Shown: positions 14,990-24,909, numbered from the stretch's first letter. The stretch: 64,000 nt of DNA from Phyllobacterium endophyticum (GCF_003010935.1 NZ_PGGN01000002.1:434001-498000), one strand, 5' to 3'. Program-made: numbers and translations. The notes: generated by a model from the sequence alone, not told the origin.

Positions 14990-17203
14990 ATGGAGCGCCG
15001 TCTTGCAGCTGTCTTTATCGCTGATGTCGTCGGGTACAGCCGTTTGAGCCAGACCGACGAGGAGGGAACGCGTGTCCGGTTTCAGGCTGATCTGAGGGAA
15101 ATCTTCGAGCCGAAGATTGCAGAGCATCAAGGGCGGCTGGTCAAGACCATGGGTGATGGCCTGCTGGTCGAGTTTCACAGCGTGGTCGCTGCCCTGCGGT
15201 GTGCCGTCGAGGTGCAGCGGGAAAAAGCCGAGCGCAATGCGGCAGCTCCATCGGAAGAGCGCCTGGTCTTTCGCATCGGCGTCAATCTCGGCGATATTAT
15301 CGTAGAGGACAGCGATATCCAGGGCGATGGTGTCAACATCGCCGAGAGAATCCAGACGCTGGCCGAGCCGGGTGGCATCGCGATATCGGGTACCACCTAC
15401 GACCAGGTAAAATCGAAACTGCCCGTCGGGTATGTCTCGCTTGGCGAGCAAGGCGTCAAGAACATCACCGAGCCGATCCGCGTCTATCGCGTTGTTCTCG
15501 ACCCTGCGGCGGCGGGAAAAACCGTTGGTGCACGCCGCAACATGCGCCGGTGGCGCGTACCTGCCCTTGCAGTCCTTGTGCTGGCATTGCTTGGGGCAGG
15601 GGTTCTATGGTGGAAACCAGCGTTGTTTTTTCAGCCGGCGTCACTCGTCGAGCGGTTTGCCTATCCGCTGCCGGACAAGCCGTCGGTCGCTGTCTTGCCC
15701 TTCATCAATGTCAGCGGCGATACGGGTCACGACCGCCTCGCCGAGGGCTTGACGGACGACCTCATCACCGAACTTTCGAAGGTCTCGGGCCTCTTCGTGA
15801 TTGCGCGCCACTCGGTCTTCGCCATCAAGGGCACGGCGGGAAAAATTCAGGACGTGGCTGCCGAGCTGGGCGTCCATTATGTTCTCGAGGGAACCCTGCA
15901 GCGTGCGGACTCGCGCTTGCGCATCAATGTCAAATTGATCGATGCGCTAACCGGTCTTTCCCTATGGGCCGAGCGGTACGATCGCCAGTATGCCGATCTG
16001 TTCGCCGTGCAGGATGACGTTACCGGAAAGATCATCTCCGCTCTGGAAGTGAAGCTGAGCGAAGGCGAACGCGACCAGATCGCCCGCATACCGACCGACA
16101 ACCTCGAAGCTTACGACTACTATCTCAGGGCCGAGCAGGAGGGATTTTATTATAGCGATGTAGACACTTACCGCCGAACTCTCTCCTATTACCAGAGGGC
16201 GATCGATCTCGATCCCGACTTTGCCAATGCTCATGCGGGGATTGCCCGCGTGGCCGTCGACGTGTGGCGGAATGACTATAATTATCTCTGGTCGGCGGCG
16301 GTGGCGCGGAAGATCGCCTATGACGCGGCGGGGCAGGCGCTGAAGATCGACCCCAATAATGCACGGGCGCATACGGTGCTGGCATTGTTGCAACTCGTGG
16401 ACGGGCGCCAGAGCGAGGCTCGAAATTCTGCGAGCAGGGCGGTTGCAGCGCAGCCGAACGACGCGGAAATCGTCGGCAATCATGCCCTGATCCTTGCCCA
16501 GACCGGCAGCCATTCCGAGGCCAAGGCAGATATGGAGAAGGCGCTTCGGCTTGATCCAGCGCCGCCACCGACCCTTCAATTGCTTGCCGGCATTGTCTTT
16601 TACATTGCGCGTGACAGTGCGCGGGCAGTCCCGCTGATGGAGGCGGCGCGCGATGCGCTGCCCAAGGCGGAGCCGTCTCGCGAATATCTGGCTGCCGCCT
16701 ATGTCGATCGCGGCGACCAGTCGCTCGCGTCGAGAGAGACGGGGAAATTGCTCGAGCTTTTTCCCGACAGCAACCTGACATATTACGGCTATCTCTATGA
16801 TTATTGGCGGGAAGACGATCTTCGCCGTCATCTGGACGGATTGCGCAAGGCCGGCGTACCTGAATGGCCATTTGGTTTCTCCGGTGCGCCGGCGGATCAG
16901 GTCGGCGAGGCCGAGTTGACGACGATGGTCAACAACAAACTCTGGCGCGGCAAGCACAAGAACGGCACCGAGTTCGTGCAATATTTCGACACGGGCGGCA
17001 ACACCGCCTACCGGAGCGCCAATACGAATATTACCGGGCTCGTCGAAGTTCGCGGCAACCGGCTATGCGAACGTTTTGGCGGTTATTTTCTGGACCGGAT
17101 GGTCTGCGGTTATGTCTATCGCAACACTCAGCCCGACCACCAGGACGCCGAATATATCCATGTCACCCCGCGCGCCCTGATGTATTTCTCCATCGCGCCA
17201 TGA
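14990..17203 (+). CDS. Class III adenylate/guanylate cyclase with membrane segment and TPR region
   Basis: 737 residues. Residues 1-170 are a cyclase catalytic domain with metal Asp 12 (FIADVVGYS) and Asp 56 (MGDGLLVEF), Lys 52, and Asn 116/Arg 120 in GDGVNIAER, so it looks active; it probably makes cAMP. Residues 190-208 are one membrane segment. Then comes a FlgO/TolB-like part (SVAVLPFINVSGD) and about 250 residues of TPR helices (RAIDLDPDFANAHAGIARV, QALKIDPNNARAHTVLALL). The catalytic part is cytoplasmic and the TPR part probably periplasmic. This architecture is very common in rhizobia, often in many copies. ATG follows GGGGACC. It sits alone, convergent with the YHS gene. Confidence 0.92.
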   Translation: MERRLAAVFIADVVGYSRLSQTDEEGTRVRFQADLREIFEPKIAEHQGRLVKTMGDGLLVEFHSVVAALRCAVEVQREKAERNAAAPSEERLVFRIGVNLGDIIVEDSDIQGDGVNIAERIQTLAEPGGIAISGTTYDQVKSKLPVGYVSLGEQGVKNITEPIRVYRVVLDPAAAGKTVGARRNMRRWRVPALAVLVLALLGAGVLWWKPALFFQPASLVERFAYPLPDKPSVAVLPFINVSGDTGHDRLAEGLTDDLITELSKVSGLFVIARHSVFAIKGTAGKIQDVAAELGVHYVLEGTLQRADSRLRINVKLIDALTGLSLWAERYDRQYADLFAVQDDVTGKIISALEVKLSEGERDQIARIPTDNLEAYDYYLRAEQEGFYYSDVDTYRRTLSYYQRAIDLDPDFANAHAGIARVAVDVWRNDYNYLWSAAVARKIAYDAAGQALKIDPNNARAHTVLALLQLVDGRQSEARNSASRAVAAQPNDAEIVGNHALILAQTGSHSEAKADMEKALRLDPAPPPTLQLLAGIVFYIARDSARAVPLMEAARDALPKAEPSREYLAAAYVDRGDQSLASRETGKLLELFPDSNLTYYGYLYDYWREDDLRRHLDGLRKAGVPEWPFGFSGAPADQVGEAELTTMVNNKLWRGKHKNGTEFVQYFDTGGNTAYRSANTNITGLVEVRGNRLCERFGGYFLDRMVCGYVYRNTQPDHQDAEYIHVTPRALMYFSIAP

Positions 17204-17220
17204 AGGACGTGCTAGTACCG

Positions 17221-17745
17221 TCAGTTCGGAGGTGTTTTCTGCCAGTCTGTCTGCAGCTTCTCCGCTACGAGCGTGTCTTCCACCTTGGACCAATGCTTGC
17301 GCGAGTCTGTGAGCTTCGTCGGGGTTTTCTCAAAGCCATCGGCGGCGCCCGGATCGTAACTTATGTATAGTTTGCCTTCAATGATGCGCCATGCCTTTGG
17401 ATCGACATTGGTCGTGACCGTGCCGAGTGAAACTCCGTCTGCACAATAGCCACCATATTGGGGTGCATATTTAGCCGGGTCCTTCATGAACAGATCACGA
17501 TTTTCCGCGCTGGAAAAATGCCAGGTCGCACCGAGCCAGCGATGGGAGTACCTGTCGGATCCCTGTACCGCCTGATTCTGGGTAAAATAGGCGACCGGAT
17601 CGTAGCCCTTGATGGCAACGTCGCCGAAATAGCCTGTATTGACGAATTCTCCAGCTGAAGCGGGCTGCACGAACGAGAATAGAATTGCGGCCGCAGCCAT
17701 GGATGCAGCCATGCGAAGATTGCGTTTCAAACGCCGTTTAAACAT
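17221..17745 (-). CDS. Secreted YHS domain protein
   Basis: 174 residues with a signal peptide cut after PASA. The core is a YHS-type domain: GYDPVAYFTQNQAVQGS, WHFSSAENRDLFMKDPAKYAPQYGGYCA. YHS domains are thought to bind metal, but this family usually lacks a fixed catalytic role. GGGAG precedes the ATG by 8 bases. It is 41 bases after the ankyrin gene on the same strand, so the two are probably cotranscribed. Confidence 0.88.
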   Translation of the reverse strand: MFKRRLKRNLRMAASMAAAAILFSFVQPASAGEFVNTGYFGDVAIKGYDPVAYFTQNQAVQGSDRYSHRWLGATWHFSSAENRDLFMKDPAKYAPQYGGYCADGVSLGTVTTNVDPKAWRIIEGKLYISYDPGAADGFEKTPTKLTDSRKHWSKVEDTLVAEKLQTDWQKTPPN

Positions 17746-17786
17746 TTCAGTTTCTCCCTAGTCTCAAGGATGTGGCCGGTGACCGT

Positions 17787-18377
17787 CTATTTTCGCTTGG
17801 TGCACTCGGTATAGAGCCATTGGCCGACCAGATCGGCCTTCTGACATTCAGCACCCGCCTTCATCAGCACGGCAGCCGCATCCCAATGTTCCCGCCACCC
17901 GGCCTGTGTGAGCGGCGTATAACCGTTGCGTTCCTTCGGCTCGACTTCAGCCTTGTTGGCGAGCAGAAGCGTGACCACCTCCGCATGTCCCTCTTCCGCC
18001 GCGGCGTGGAGGGGCGTCATGCGGTAGAAGTTCTTTTCATCATTGACCGGGGCACCCTTGGCCACGAGCAGTTCGACGACGTCGATATTGCCGCCATAGG
18101 CCGCAGCATGTAGTGCGGTCAGACCGCCCTTGTTGCGGATCTCGATGTTCGAGCCCCTTTCGAGCAGAAGAGCAACCACTTCCCGGTGCCCGGCGAGCGA
18201 GGCAATGAGCAGTGCCGGCTCACCGGCCTCGTCCGGATGCGCTATGCCTGCGCCCTGATCAAGCAATTGCCTGGCGGCAGCAGCATCTCCGGTTTTGGCG
18301 GCATCGTGCAGCGGTCCGGCAAGTGCGGATGATACCGCCAGCATTCCTCCAAAAAACGCGACGCAGAATGAGTTCAC
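17787..18377 (-). CDS. Secreted ankyrin repeat protein
   Basis: 196 residues with a signal peptide (VNSFCVAFFGGMLAVSSALA) and about four to five ankyrin repeats (GLTALHAAAYGGNIDVVELL, MTPLHAAAEEGHAEVVTLLL). I choose the GTG at 18377, which has GGGGGGA 7 bases before it and begins the signal peptide; a TTG at 18413 is possible. Periplasmic ankyrin proteins often protect or bind a partner enzyme; here the partner may be the YHS protein next door. Confidence 0.85.
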   Translation of the reverse strand: MNSFCVAFFGGMLAVSSALAGPLHDAAKTGDAAAARQLLDQGAGIAHPDEAGEPALLIASLAGHREVVALLLERGSNIEIRNKGGLTALHAAAYGGNIDVVELLVAKGAPVNDEKNFYRMTPLHAAAEEGHAEVVTLLLANKAEVEPKERNGYTPLTQAGWREHWDAAAVLMKAGAECQKADLVGQWLYTECTKRK

Positions 18378-18564
18378 GAAACGTCCCCCCGTCCAATATT
18401 CACATGAACGCAACGCGGGAATGTATCATCTTTTGGCACAAACCGGAACCGACCCGTATTAACTAGGTCGCGAACTCAGAGATCCGCCTGAAAATGATAT
18501 GGGGCGATCTTTTGGAATCCGGAGAGTTCCAGGCGTTGTTCCGTCAGCACGGCTCAGGTGTCCA

Positions 18565-20508
18565 TCAGCTTGCGTAGGCGCTGATGATGGCGTCGGCCTC
18601 CTTGCCGTAAAGTTCCTCGAAATGGTCGAAACTCTTGGTGAACGTGCCTATGCCCTGCGTTGCGGAGCGCAGCGAGCGTGCCAGATCATCGAGTGCGTTA
18701 CCCGGGACAAGCGCGCGGAAAATATCCCAACCCTTGGCTGTTTCGTCCCGGTCGAAGCCGAGAACCTGGCCCTTGAAGGACGAGACGATGGGTACCAGAC
18801 TGCCGGAATATATGGAGGGGATGTGAATCTCGACCCGGAAGATCGGCTGCATCAGTACGGCCGAGGCCTGTGCGAGCGCATCCCGGACTCCCATCTTGCC
18901 GGCGGCCCGGAACGCGAATTCCGAGCTGTCGACCGCATGGTGCTGACCATCGGTAAGCGTCACGCCAATATCAATGACGCGAAGACCGAGCGGACCCTTC
19001 TCCATCGCCTCACGCGCTCCCGCTTCGACAGCAGGTATGAAGTTGCGCGGGACAGCGCCACCTTTGACCGTCTCCGCGAAGCTGAAGCCTTCACCGCGCC
19101 CATTCGGATGAACGCTGAGCTTCACGTCCGCGAATTGCCCCGCCCCACCGGTCTGCTTGCGGTGACGGTAGTGAACATCGGACGATTTCGAAATGGTCTC
19201 GCGATAAACGGGGCTCGGCGGCTTGTCGGTGACATTGACGTGGAAGACGTCTGCCAGGGTTCTGCACAGATCGCGCAGATGTACCGGCCCCTGGACGCAG
19301 ATCAATTGCGCGCCCGTGCCTTCTTCCTGCATCACCTTGAGACCGCGGTCGGTTTCGGCGAGCTTGGCCAGTGTCTCGGAAAGCTTGGTTTCATCGCGTT
19401 CGCTGTCCGGCACAAGTATCCGTTCCAGCATGGGTGTTGGCGGCGCCGTCCATTCGGGCGGCGCCACAGTGGCATCTGCCGATAGAAGCGCAGGAACGGT
19501 GAGGTGGTCGGATTTGACCGTTGCGAAAACGTCGCCGGGGACGGTCGCCGTCGCGACGGGCTTGCCGGTCCCGGCATCCTGGACAGGACCCAGGCGCCCG
19601 CCGGCCAGCAACGATCCCTGCTTGAGCCCGTCGCCAAGCGCCCGCACGAGCACCGTCTTGCCGACGTTCTGGCGGTGATAGGCGTGAAAACTGACGCCAA
19701 GCAGTGCCGTTTCCTTCACGTTGGCCGCTGCCGCCAGACGACGGCGAAGAATATCGTGCTGCGGCGCTTCGTGGCGCAGCGCCTTCATCAGGCGCATCAT
19801 GCCATTGCTGTGGCTCGCCGCACCCACGAGCACAGGAATGATGCGGTTTTCCCTGAGGACGCGCGACGAGATGGCATAGATGGCGTCGCTCGCCGGTTCG
19901 CGATCTTCGATCAGTTCCTCCAGCAGCCAATCGTCAAACTCCGAGAGATGTTCGAGAAGCTCGGTGCGTGCCTCGTGTTCGCGTTCGACGATGGTTTCGG
20001 GGATCTCGATCAGGGCGGAGGTCTGCCCCTCGCGATAGCGCCAGGCGCGTTCGGAGATCAGGTCGCAGCTGCCAACGACTTTATCGCCGTCGCGGATGGG
20101 AATCTGCCGGAGAAGCAGGGTGTGGCTGGCGAAATCCTGCAAGGAAGCTATGACGTCCCTCAAGCGTCCTCGTGGCTCATCCATCCGGTTGACGAAAAGG
20201 ATACATGGCGTGCCCGAAGCTTCGATGACGCGCAGGTAGGGAGCCGCAAGGACAGCTTCCTCAGGATTGGGTGAAACGCACAAGATGCAGGCATCGCTCG
20301 CCAGAAGTGCGTGCTGGGCGTGGGCGAGAGCCTCGCCCGAGCCTGGCGCATCCAGCGCGCACCAGGTCTCCTTGCCAAACTCGAATTCGGTCAGGCCCAA
20401 TCCGTACGGAGAAGTGGATTTCCTCGATGCACCCTCCAGTGCGGCCAGCTTTTCCACGAGCGTGGATTTCCCGGCCTGCGAGGGACCGAGTACCGTAAAG
20501 CAGCGCAT
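18565..20508 (-). CDS. EF-G-like translation factor with an atypical G domain
   Basis: 647 residues. Domains II-V are plainly EF-G-like: domain III (RGLKVMQEEGTG), domain IV (YRETI, KQTGGAGQFADV, HAVDSSEFAFRAAGKMGVRDAL) and domain V (EIHIPSIYSGSLVPIVSS). The G domain is unusual: P-loop GPSQAGKS at 8-15 is kept and NRMD (107-110) replaces NKMD, but the DTPGH motif is DAPGS (53-57), losing the catalytic His, and only about 40 residues separate P-loop and DAPG, so switch I with its RGIT motif is largely missing. It is a paralog, not the main fusA, which is longer and sits with rpsL/rpsG. GTP hydrolysis may be weak or altered. ATG 20508 has GGGAGG before it. Confidence 0.85.
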   Translation of the reverse strand: MRCFTVLGPSQAGKSTLVEKLAALEGASRKSTSPYGLGLTEFEFGKETWCALDAPGSGEALAHAQHALLASDACILCVSPNPEEAVLAAPYLRVIEASGTPCILFVNRMDEPRGRLRDVIASLQDFASHTLLLRQIPIRDGDKVVGSCDLISERAWRYREGQTSALIEIPETIVEREHEARTELLEHLSEFDDWLLEELIEDREPASDAIYAISSRVLRENRIIPVLVGAASHSNGMMRLMKALRHEAPQHDILRRRLAAAANVKETALLGVSFHAYHRQNVGKTVLVRALGDGLKQGSLLAGGRLGPVQDAGTGKPVATATVPGDVFATVKSDHLTVPALLSADATVAPPEWTAPPTPMLERILVPDSERDETKLSETLAKLAETDRGLKVMQEEGTGAQLICVQGPVHLRDLCRTLADVFHVNVTDKPPSPVYRETISKSSDVHYRHRKQTGGAGQFADVKLSVHPNGRGEGFSFAETVKGGAVPRNFIPAVEAGAREAMEKGPLGLRVIDIGVTLTDGQHHAVDSSEFAFRAAGKMGVRDALAQASAVLMQPIFRVEIHIPSIYSGSLVPIVSSFKGQVLGFDRDETAKGWDIFRALVPGNALDDLARSLRSATQGIGTFTKSFDHFEELYGKEADAIISAYAS

Positions 20509-20633
20509 GGCGTTCCTCCCTGCCACGAACATAATCTTCACGATCAGGATGCCCCAGACTGATGCAAAGCGCTAGGGTCTGTTGACGCTCACGCGCCGAG
20601 GGACTGCAAAAGATGCGCCAGTCTTGCGAGCGA

Positions 20634-21917
20634 CTAGGGGAGTTCGGTAGTTTTTGCGCCTACGTGGACGGATCGACCTGCGCCCCAGCCGAATATGGCG
20701 GCTCCAGCCCCTAGCGCGAGGAACAACGCGGCGGTGGCGGCGAAGCTGCCGGTCAGACTATGGACCAGACCGACGAGCAGAGGTCCTGTCGCGGCAAGGA
20801 TATAGCCGATACATTGCGCCATGCCGGAAAGATGCGAGGCGACATGAGCGTTCGGCGATCGCAACACGATGATTGTCATGGCGATTGCAATCAGACCACC
20901 CTGGCCGAGCCCCTGAATAATGGCCCAGAGCCAGACTGTGGAAATGGGTGCAAACAGGAAGCCCAGCAAGCCGATGACCGCCAGCGCAACGAGCCCAACA
21001 TTGAGAAATTGCTGGTTCCTGCAGCGCACCGCGATAGAAGGCACGAGCAGGCAGGCGAAAACCTGGGCCATGACTGACACCGAAACGACGACGCCCGCCG
21101 TGACGCCATCGAGACCGCGCTCGCGCAGGATTGGCGACAGCCAGCCGAAGACGCAATAGGCCAGCGAAGATTGCAGGCCCATGAACAGGGTGACCTGCCA
21201 GGCAAGACGGTCGCGCCAAAGACCCTCGACCCGGAAACCGGCATGTTTGGTGCGGACCTTTCTGAAGAACGCGTGTGGAAACCATATGAGCGCGACGAGG
21301 AGGGCAGGCAGTGCCCAAGCGCCCAGTGCGAGAGACCAGGAATCGCCAAGCGCGTGCTTCAGGGGGACAGTCAGACCGGCCGCACTGGCTGCCCCGGCAC
21401 ACAGCGCCATCGTATAGAGGCCGGTCATCATGCCGGTTCTCGAGGCGAAGTCGCGCTTTACAAGACCAGGAAGCAGAACATTGCCGACCGCGATACACGC
21501 GCCCGCGAGTGCGGTTCCGGCGAACAGCAGGGCAAGGGAACCGAAACCGCGCAACGCGGTGCCGAAGGCGAGCAGCACCAGGACTGCGAGCAGAGTACGC
21601 TCGGCTCCGATTCGCTGCGCCAGCTTCGGCGCGAGTGGAGCGAACAGCCCGAGGCAGACAACGGGCAGCGTGGTCAGAACCCCGGCGCCGAGCGACGATA
21701 GCCCTGTCTGTTCGATGATCTCCGGCAAAATTGCGGAAGCGCTGGAAAAGACAGGGCGAAGATTGAAGGCAATGAGAACAAGGCTCAGCCCCGTAACAAT
21801 CTGTGCGGCGCGGCTGGCGAAAACCGGCGGGCGCGGTTCGGGGACGCTGTCGGCTTCGGCATTTATCAGCTGATCGCCAATGAAGTCGTTCACAGGAGGA
21901 GACGAATGCTTGTTCAT
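20634..21917 (-). CDS. MFS transporter, CynX/NimT family
   Basis: 427 residues with about 12 membrane helices in two halves. The segment LSLVLIAFNLRPVFSSASA and the loop GLSSLGAGVLTTLPVVCLG are typical of the CynX (cyanate permease) group, whose members also export nitroimidazoles; the real substrate is unknown. Its ATG overlaps the stop of the FCD regulator (ATGA), so translation is coupled and the regulator very likely controls it. Confidence 0.9.
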   Translation of the reverse strand: MNKHSSPPVNDFIGDQLINAEADSVPEPRPPVFASRAAQIVTGLSLVLIAFNLRPVFSSASAILPEIIEQTGLSSLGAGVLTTLPVVCLGLFAPLAPKLAQRIGAERTLLAVLVLLAFGTALRGFGSLALLFAGTALAGACIAVGNVLLPGLVKRDFASRTGMMTGLYTMALCAGAASAAGLTVPLKHALGDSWSLALGAWALPALLVALIWFPHAFFRKVRTKHAGFRVEGLWRDRLAWQVTLFMGLQSSLAYCVFGWLSPILRERGLDGVTAGVVVSVSVMAQVFACLLVPSIAVRCRNQQFLNVGLVALAVIGLLGFLFAPISTVWLWAIIQGLGQGGLIAIAMTIIVLRSPNAHVASHLSGMAQCIGYILAATGPLLVGLVHSLTGSFAATAALFLALGAGAAIFGWGAGRSVHVGAKTTELP

Positions 21918-22591
21918 GATGCCAACAGCCGATCGAGTTCCAGGAGAATGGGAGCCATGAATGCCCTTGTGGTGAAGGTTGCCCTCTCCGGATCGCCGGA
22001 TGCGATGGCATCGATGATGGCGGCATGGGCAGCCATATCGGGTTCGGGAAGCTCGCCGGTAACAGTCGCCTTGATGACTTCCTGTGTTGAGGCCGAGAAG
22101 AACTCATATACTTCCATGAGGGCGTTGTTCTTGGATGCCGCGACCACTGCCTTGTGAAATGCCAGGTCCTGGCGAACATAGCGGTCGTGCTCTGCCGGAA
22201 TGTATTCGCCGCGATCCGCAAGCATGTGGCGAAGTTCTGATATGACCTCCGGCGTATGGCGCGTTGCGGCGAGGCGGGCTGCCTCTACCTCGAGCGCACA
22301 GCGGGTCTCGACCTGATCGCGCAGACCAGTCCGCCTTATTCGCAACAGCCTGTCTTCCGCGTCTATCACCGAGCGGACATAGGTGCCCGAGCCTTGCCTT
22401 GTCTCCAGAATGCCTTGGGAAACGAGGACCCGGACGGCTTCCCGCACAGTGCCGCGGCTGACGCCCAGCATTTCGGCGAGCGTCGCTTCGTTGGGAACGC
22501 GCTCCCCGACCTGCCAGCGATTGGCGCCGATCTCGGCCCGAATATTCTGGATGGCGGTATCCGCGAGATTTGTGCGGGCGGCCGGCTGCAT
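21914..22591 (-). CDS. GntR-family regulator, FadR/FCD subfamily
   Basis: 225 residues: winged helix at about 8-75 (PNEATLAEMLGVSRGTVREAVRVL, a textbook GntR helix-turn-helix) and an FCD ligand domain with probable metal histidines (DLAFHKAVV, AHAAIIDAI). FCD proteins bind small carboxylates or amino acid-derived ligands. GAGGAG stands before the ATG. A palindrome 13 bases upstream is the likely own operator. The stop overlaps the transporter start. Confidence 0.92.
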   Translation of the reverse strand: MQPAARTNLADTAIQNIRAEIGANRWQVGERVPNEATLAEMLGVSRGTVREAVRVLVSQGILETRQGSGTYVRSVIDAEDRLLRIRRTGLRDQVETRCALEVEAARLAATRHTPEVISELRHMLADRGEYIPAEHDRYVRQDLAFHKAVVAASKNNALMEVYEFFSASTQEVIKATVTGELPEPDMAAHAAIIDAIASGDPERATFTTRAFMAPILLELDRLLAS

Positions 22592-22899
22592 GTGGAACTC
22601 CTCAAGTCATCTGATGACTTAATGAATAGGAAACCTGCGCAGGTGTCAACGGAACCCGGCTGCAAACCAGTTGGTGTTGGAGAAACACTTGCCTCATAAG
22701 GCCATTTGCACTAGCCAGTACCTGAGACTTTTTGCAAATTCATCCTGATGGACATCTGATGCGATTTTTCGCGCTACCGGTATTCAGAGACCACAATGTT
22801 CACTGCGCCCCGGTTTTCGCAAACAGTATCAGTCGTCCATCCGGCTGAATTTTCGACAACTCTCGAAGACAATATTTTAGCCAGGAATTACACACCAGC
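22592..22899. other. 308-bp divergent spacer before gatB
   Basis: Holds the FCD regulator operator near its left end and the leader of gatB at its right. I see no clear sigma-70 pair for gatB; AATATTTT at about 22869 may be a -10. No small gene is evident. Confidence 0.4.
22604..22620. promoter_or_regulatory. Palindromic site, probable operator of the FCD regulator
   Basis: AAGTCAT-CTG-ATGACTT, perfect 7-bp arms around 3 bases, 12 bases upstream of the regulator start codon. Size and symmetry fit a GntR-dimer site; binding here would block its own promoter and so the coupled transporter. Confidence 0.6.
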
Positions 22900-24402
22900 A
22901 TGACTCTCGTCGACACGCGTACGCCAGAACCAAAGCGTTTTATTTCAGGTGCCACAGGCGATTGGGAGATCGTGGTCGGCATGGAAGTTCATGCTCAGGT
23001 CACGTCCAATTCGAAATTGTTCTCCGGAGCATCAACGACCTTCGGTGCCGAGCCCAACGAGAATGTATCGCTGGTCGATGCCGCGATGCCGGGCATGTTG
23101 CCGGTGATCAACGAGTGGTGCGTGCGCCAGGCGATCCGCACGGGGCTCGGCCTCAAAGCACAAATCAACCTGAAATCGATATTCGACCGCAAGAACTATT
23201 TTTACCCGGACCTGCCACAGGGCTATCAGATTTCGCAGTTCAAGCAGCCGATCGTCGGCGAAGGCAAGATGATCATTTCGGTCGGCCCGGACAAGAAGGG
23301 GGAGTTCGAGGATATCGAGATCGGCATCGAGCGACTGCACCTCGAACAGGATGCCGGCAAGTCCTTGCATGACCAGAATCCCACAATGTCCTATGTCGAC
23401 CTGAACCGGTCCGGCGTGGCGCTGATGGAAATCGTATCGAAGCCCGACATGCGCTCTTCCGACGAGGCGAAGGCATACTTGACCAAGCTGCGGACAATCG
23501 TGCGTTATCTCGGCACCTGCGACGGCAACATGGATGAGGGATCGATGCGTGCCGACGTCAACGTTTCAGTGCGCAAGCCAGGTGGCGAATTCGGCACGCG
23601 CTGCGAGATCAAGAACGTCAACTCGATCCGCTTTGTCGGACAGGCCATCGAATATGAGGCGCGCCGCCAGATCGCCATTCTCGAGGATGGCGGCTCCATC
23701 GATCAGGAGACGCGTCTGTTCGATCCGGTAAAGGGCGAGACACGTTCCATGCGCTCCAAGGAGGAAGCGCACGACTATCGCTATTTTCCCGATCCGGACT
23801 TGCTGCCCCTGGAATTCGAGCAAGCCTATGTCGATGAACTAAAGGCCGACCTGCCGGAATTGCCGGACGACAAGAAGCTGCGTCTTGTCTCTATGCTGGG
23901 CCTGTCTGTCTATGACGCTTCCATTCTGGTCACGGAAAAGGCGATTGCCGATTATTACGAGGCCGTTGCAAAGGGTCGTGACGGCAAGCTTTCAGCCAAC
24001 TGGGTGATCAATGATCTGCTCGGCGCCTTGAACAAGGCTGGCAAGGGCATCGAGGAATCGCCAGTTTCGCCGGAACAGCTCGGCGCCGTGATCGACCTGA
24101 TCAAGGAGGGCACGATTTCCGGCAAGATAGCCAAGGATTTGTTTGAAATAGTCTGGAGCGAAGGTGGCGATCCGCGTGAACTGGTCGAGAGCCGCGGCAT
24201 GAAGCAGGTCACCGACACCGGGGCGATCGAAAAAGCAATCGACGACGTCATCGCCGCGAACCCTGACAAGGTGGAGCAGGCAAAGGCCAAGCCAAGCCTT
24301 GCGGGCTGGTTCGTGGGACAGGTCATGAAATCGACGGGTGGCAAAGCCAACCCACAGGTTCTCAGCGATATGGTCAAATCCAAACTGGGGATCACCGAGT
24401 AG
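22900..24402 (+). CDS. gatB: Aspartyl/glutamyl-tRNA amidotransferase subunit B
   Basis: 500 residues. With GatA and GatC it converts Glu-tRNA(Gln), and often Asp-tRNA(Asn), to the amide form in organisms lacking the direct synthetase. Signatures: [13 protein letters not shown] near the start, [21 protein letters not shown] with the metal/ATP residues, [15 protein letters not shown], and a C-terminal YqeY-like tail domain. The N-terminus [23 protein letters not shown] is the normal rhizobial one, which supports this ATG despite a weak ribosome site. gatA and gatC are not in the window; in rhizobia they are often elsewhere. Confidence 0.97.
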   Translation: MTLVDTRTPEPKRFISGATGDWEIVVGMEVHAQVTSNSKLFSGASTTFGAEPNENVSLVDAAMPGMLPVINEWCVRQAIRTGLGLKAQINLKSIFDRKNYFYPDLPQGYQISQFKQPIVGEGKMIISVGPDKKGEFEDIEIGIERLHLEQDAGKSLHDQNPTMSYVDLNRSGVALMEIVSKPDMRSSDEAKAYLTKLRTIVRYLGTCDGNMDEGSMRADVNVSVRKPGGEFGTRCEIKNVNSIRFVGQAIEYEARRQIAILEDGGSIDQETRLFDPVKGETRSMRSKEEAHDYRYFPDPDLLPLEFEQAYVDELKADLPELPDDKKLRLVSMLGLSVYDASILVTEKAIADYYEAVAKGRDGKLSANWVINDLLGALNKAGKGIEESPVSPEQLGAVIDLIKEGTISGKIAKDLFEIVWSEGGDPRELVESRGMKQVTDTGAIEKAIDDVIAANPDKVEQAKAKPSLAGWFVGQVMKSTGGKANPQVLSDMVKSKLGITE

Positions 24403-24909
24403 ATGTGGATCCGAAGCGCTACGAAGGAAGATCTGGAGGCCGTTCACGAGCTGCTCGTCCATACCTGGCACGCGACGTTCGACGACATCTATGGTGTCGA
24501 GAAGGTCAACGCGGTCACCAGCTCGTCGCATTCAATTGACGCATTGAAGAAACAACTCGCCAAGCCCTACTCGGAATTCATCCTAGCCGATGATGGCGCC
24601 GACATTCTGGGCATGGCATATGCCTCGCAGAAGGATCACAAGCTTTCTGTTTTGAATCAACTCTATGTTCATCCGGAGCACCAGGCGAAGGGCGTCGGTT
24701 CACTGTTGCTCGCCGAGGTGGAAAGTGCATTTCCCGGCGTCTACGCGTTGCAATTGGAAGTCATCGAGCAGAATCAAAATGCAGTGCGCTTTTACGAGAG
24801 CAGAGGATATGAGCGCGTAAAGGTTATCGAGGGTTGCGGCGCCATGCTGCCCGGTGTTCCTGTGCTGGTCCTGGAGAAATCGCTTTCCGGATACGAGTTG
24901 GCGCCGTGA
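24403..24909 (+). CDS. GNAT-family N-acetyltransferase
   Basis: 168 residues. GNAT motif A is visible as LNQLYVHPEHQAKGVGSLLL (acetyl-CoA pyrophosphate loop QAKGVG) and motif B as LEVIEQNQNAVRFYESRGYE. The ATG starts directly after the gatB stop (TAGATG), so it depends on gatB transcription and probably translation. Substrate not predictable; close in style to RimI/ribosomal or small-amine acetylases. Confidence 0.88.
   Translation: MWIRSATKEDLEAVHELLVHTWHATFDDIYGVEKVNAVTSSSHSIDALKKQLAKPYSEFILADDGADILGMAYASQKDHKLSVLNQLYVHPEHQAKGVGSLLLAEVESAFPGVYALQLEVIEQNQNAVRFYESRGYERVKVIEGCGAMLPGVPVLVLEKSLSGYELAP

Noticed and set aside
22260..22699. 147-codon plus-strand frame opposite the FCD regulator start
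   Set aside because: Antisense shadow; the minus-strand gene has full domain support and a ribosome site.
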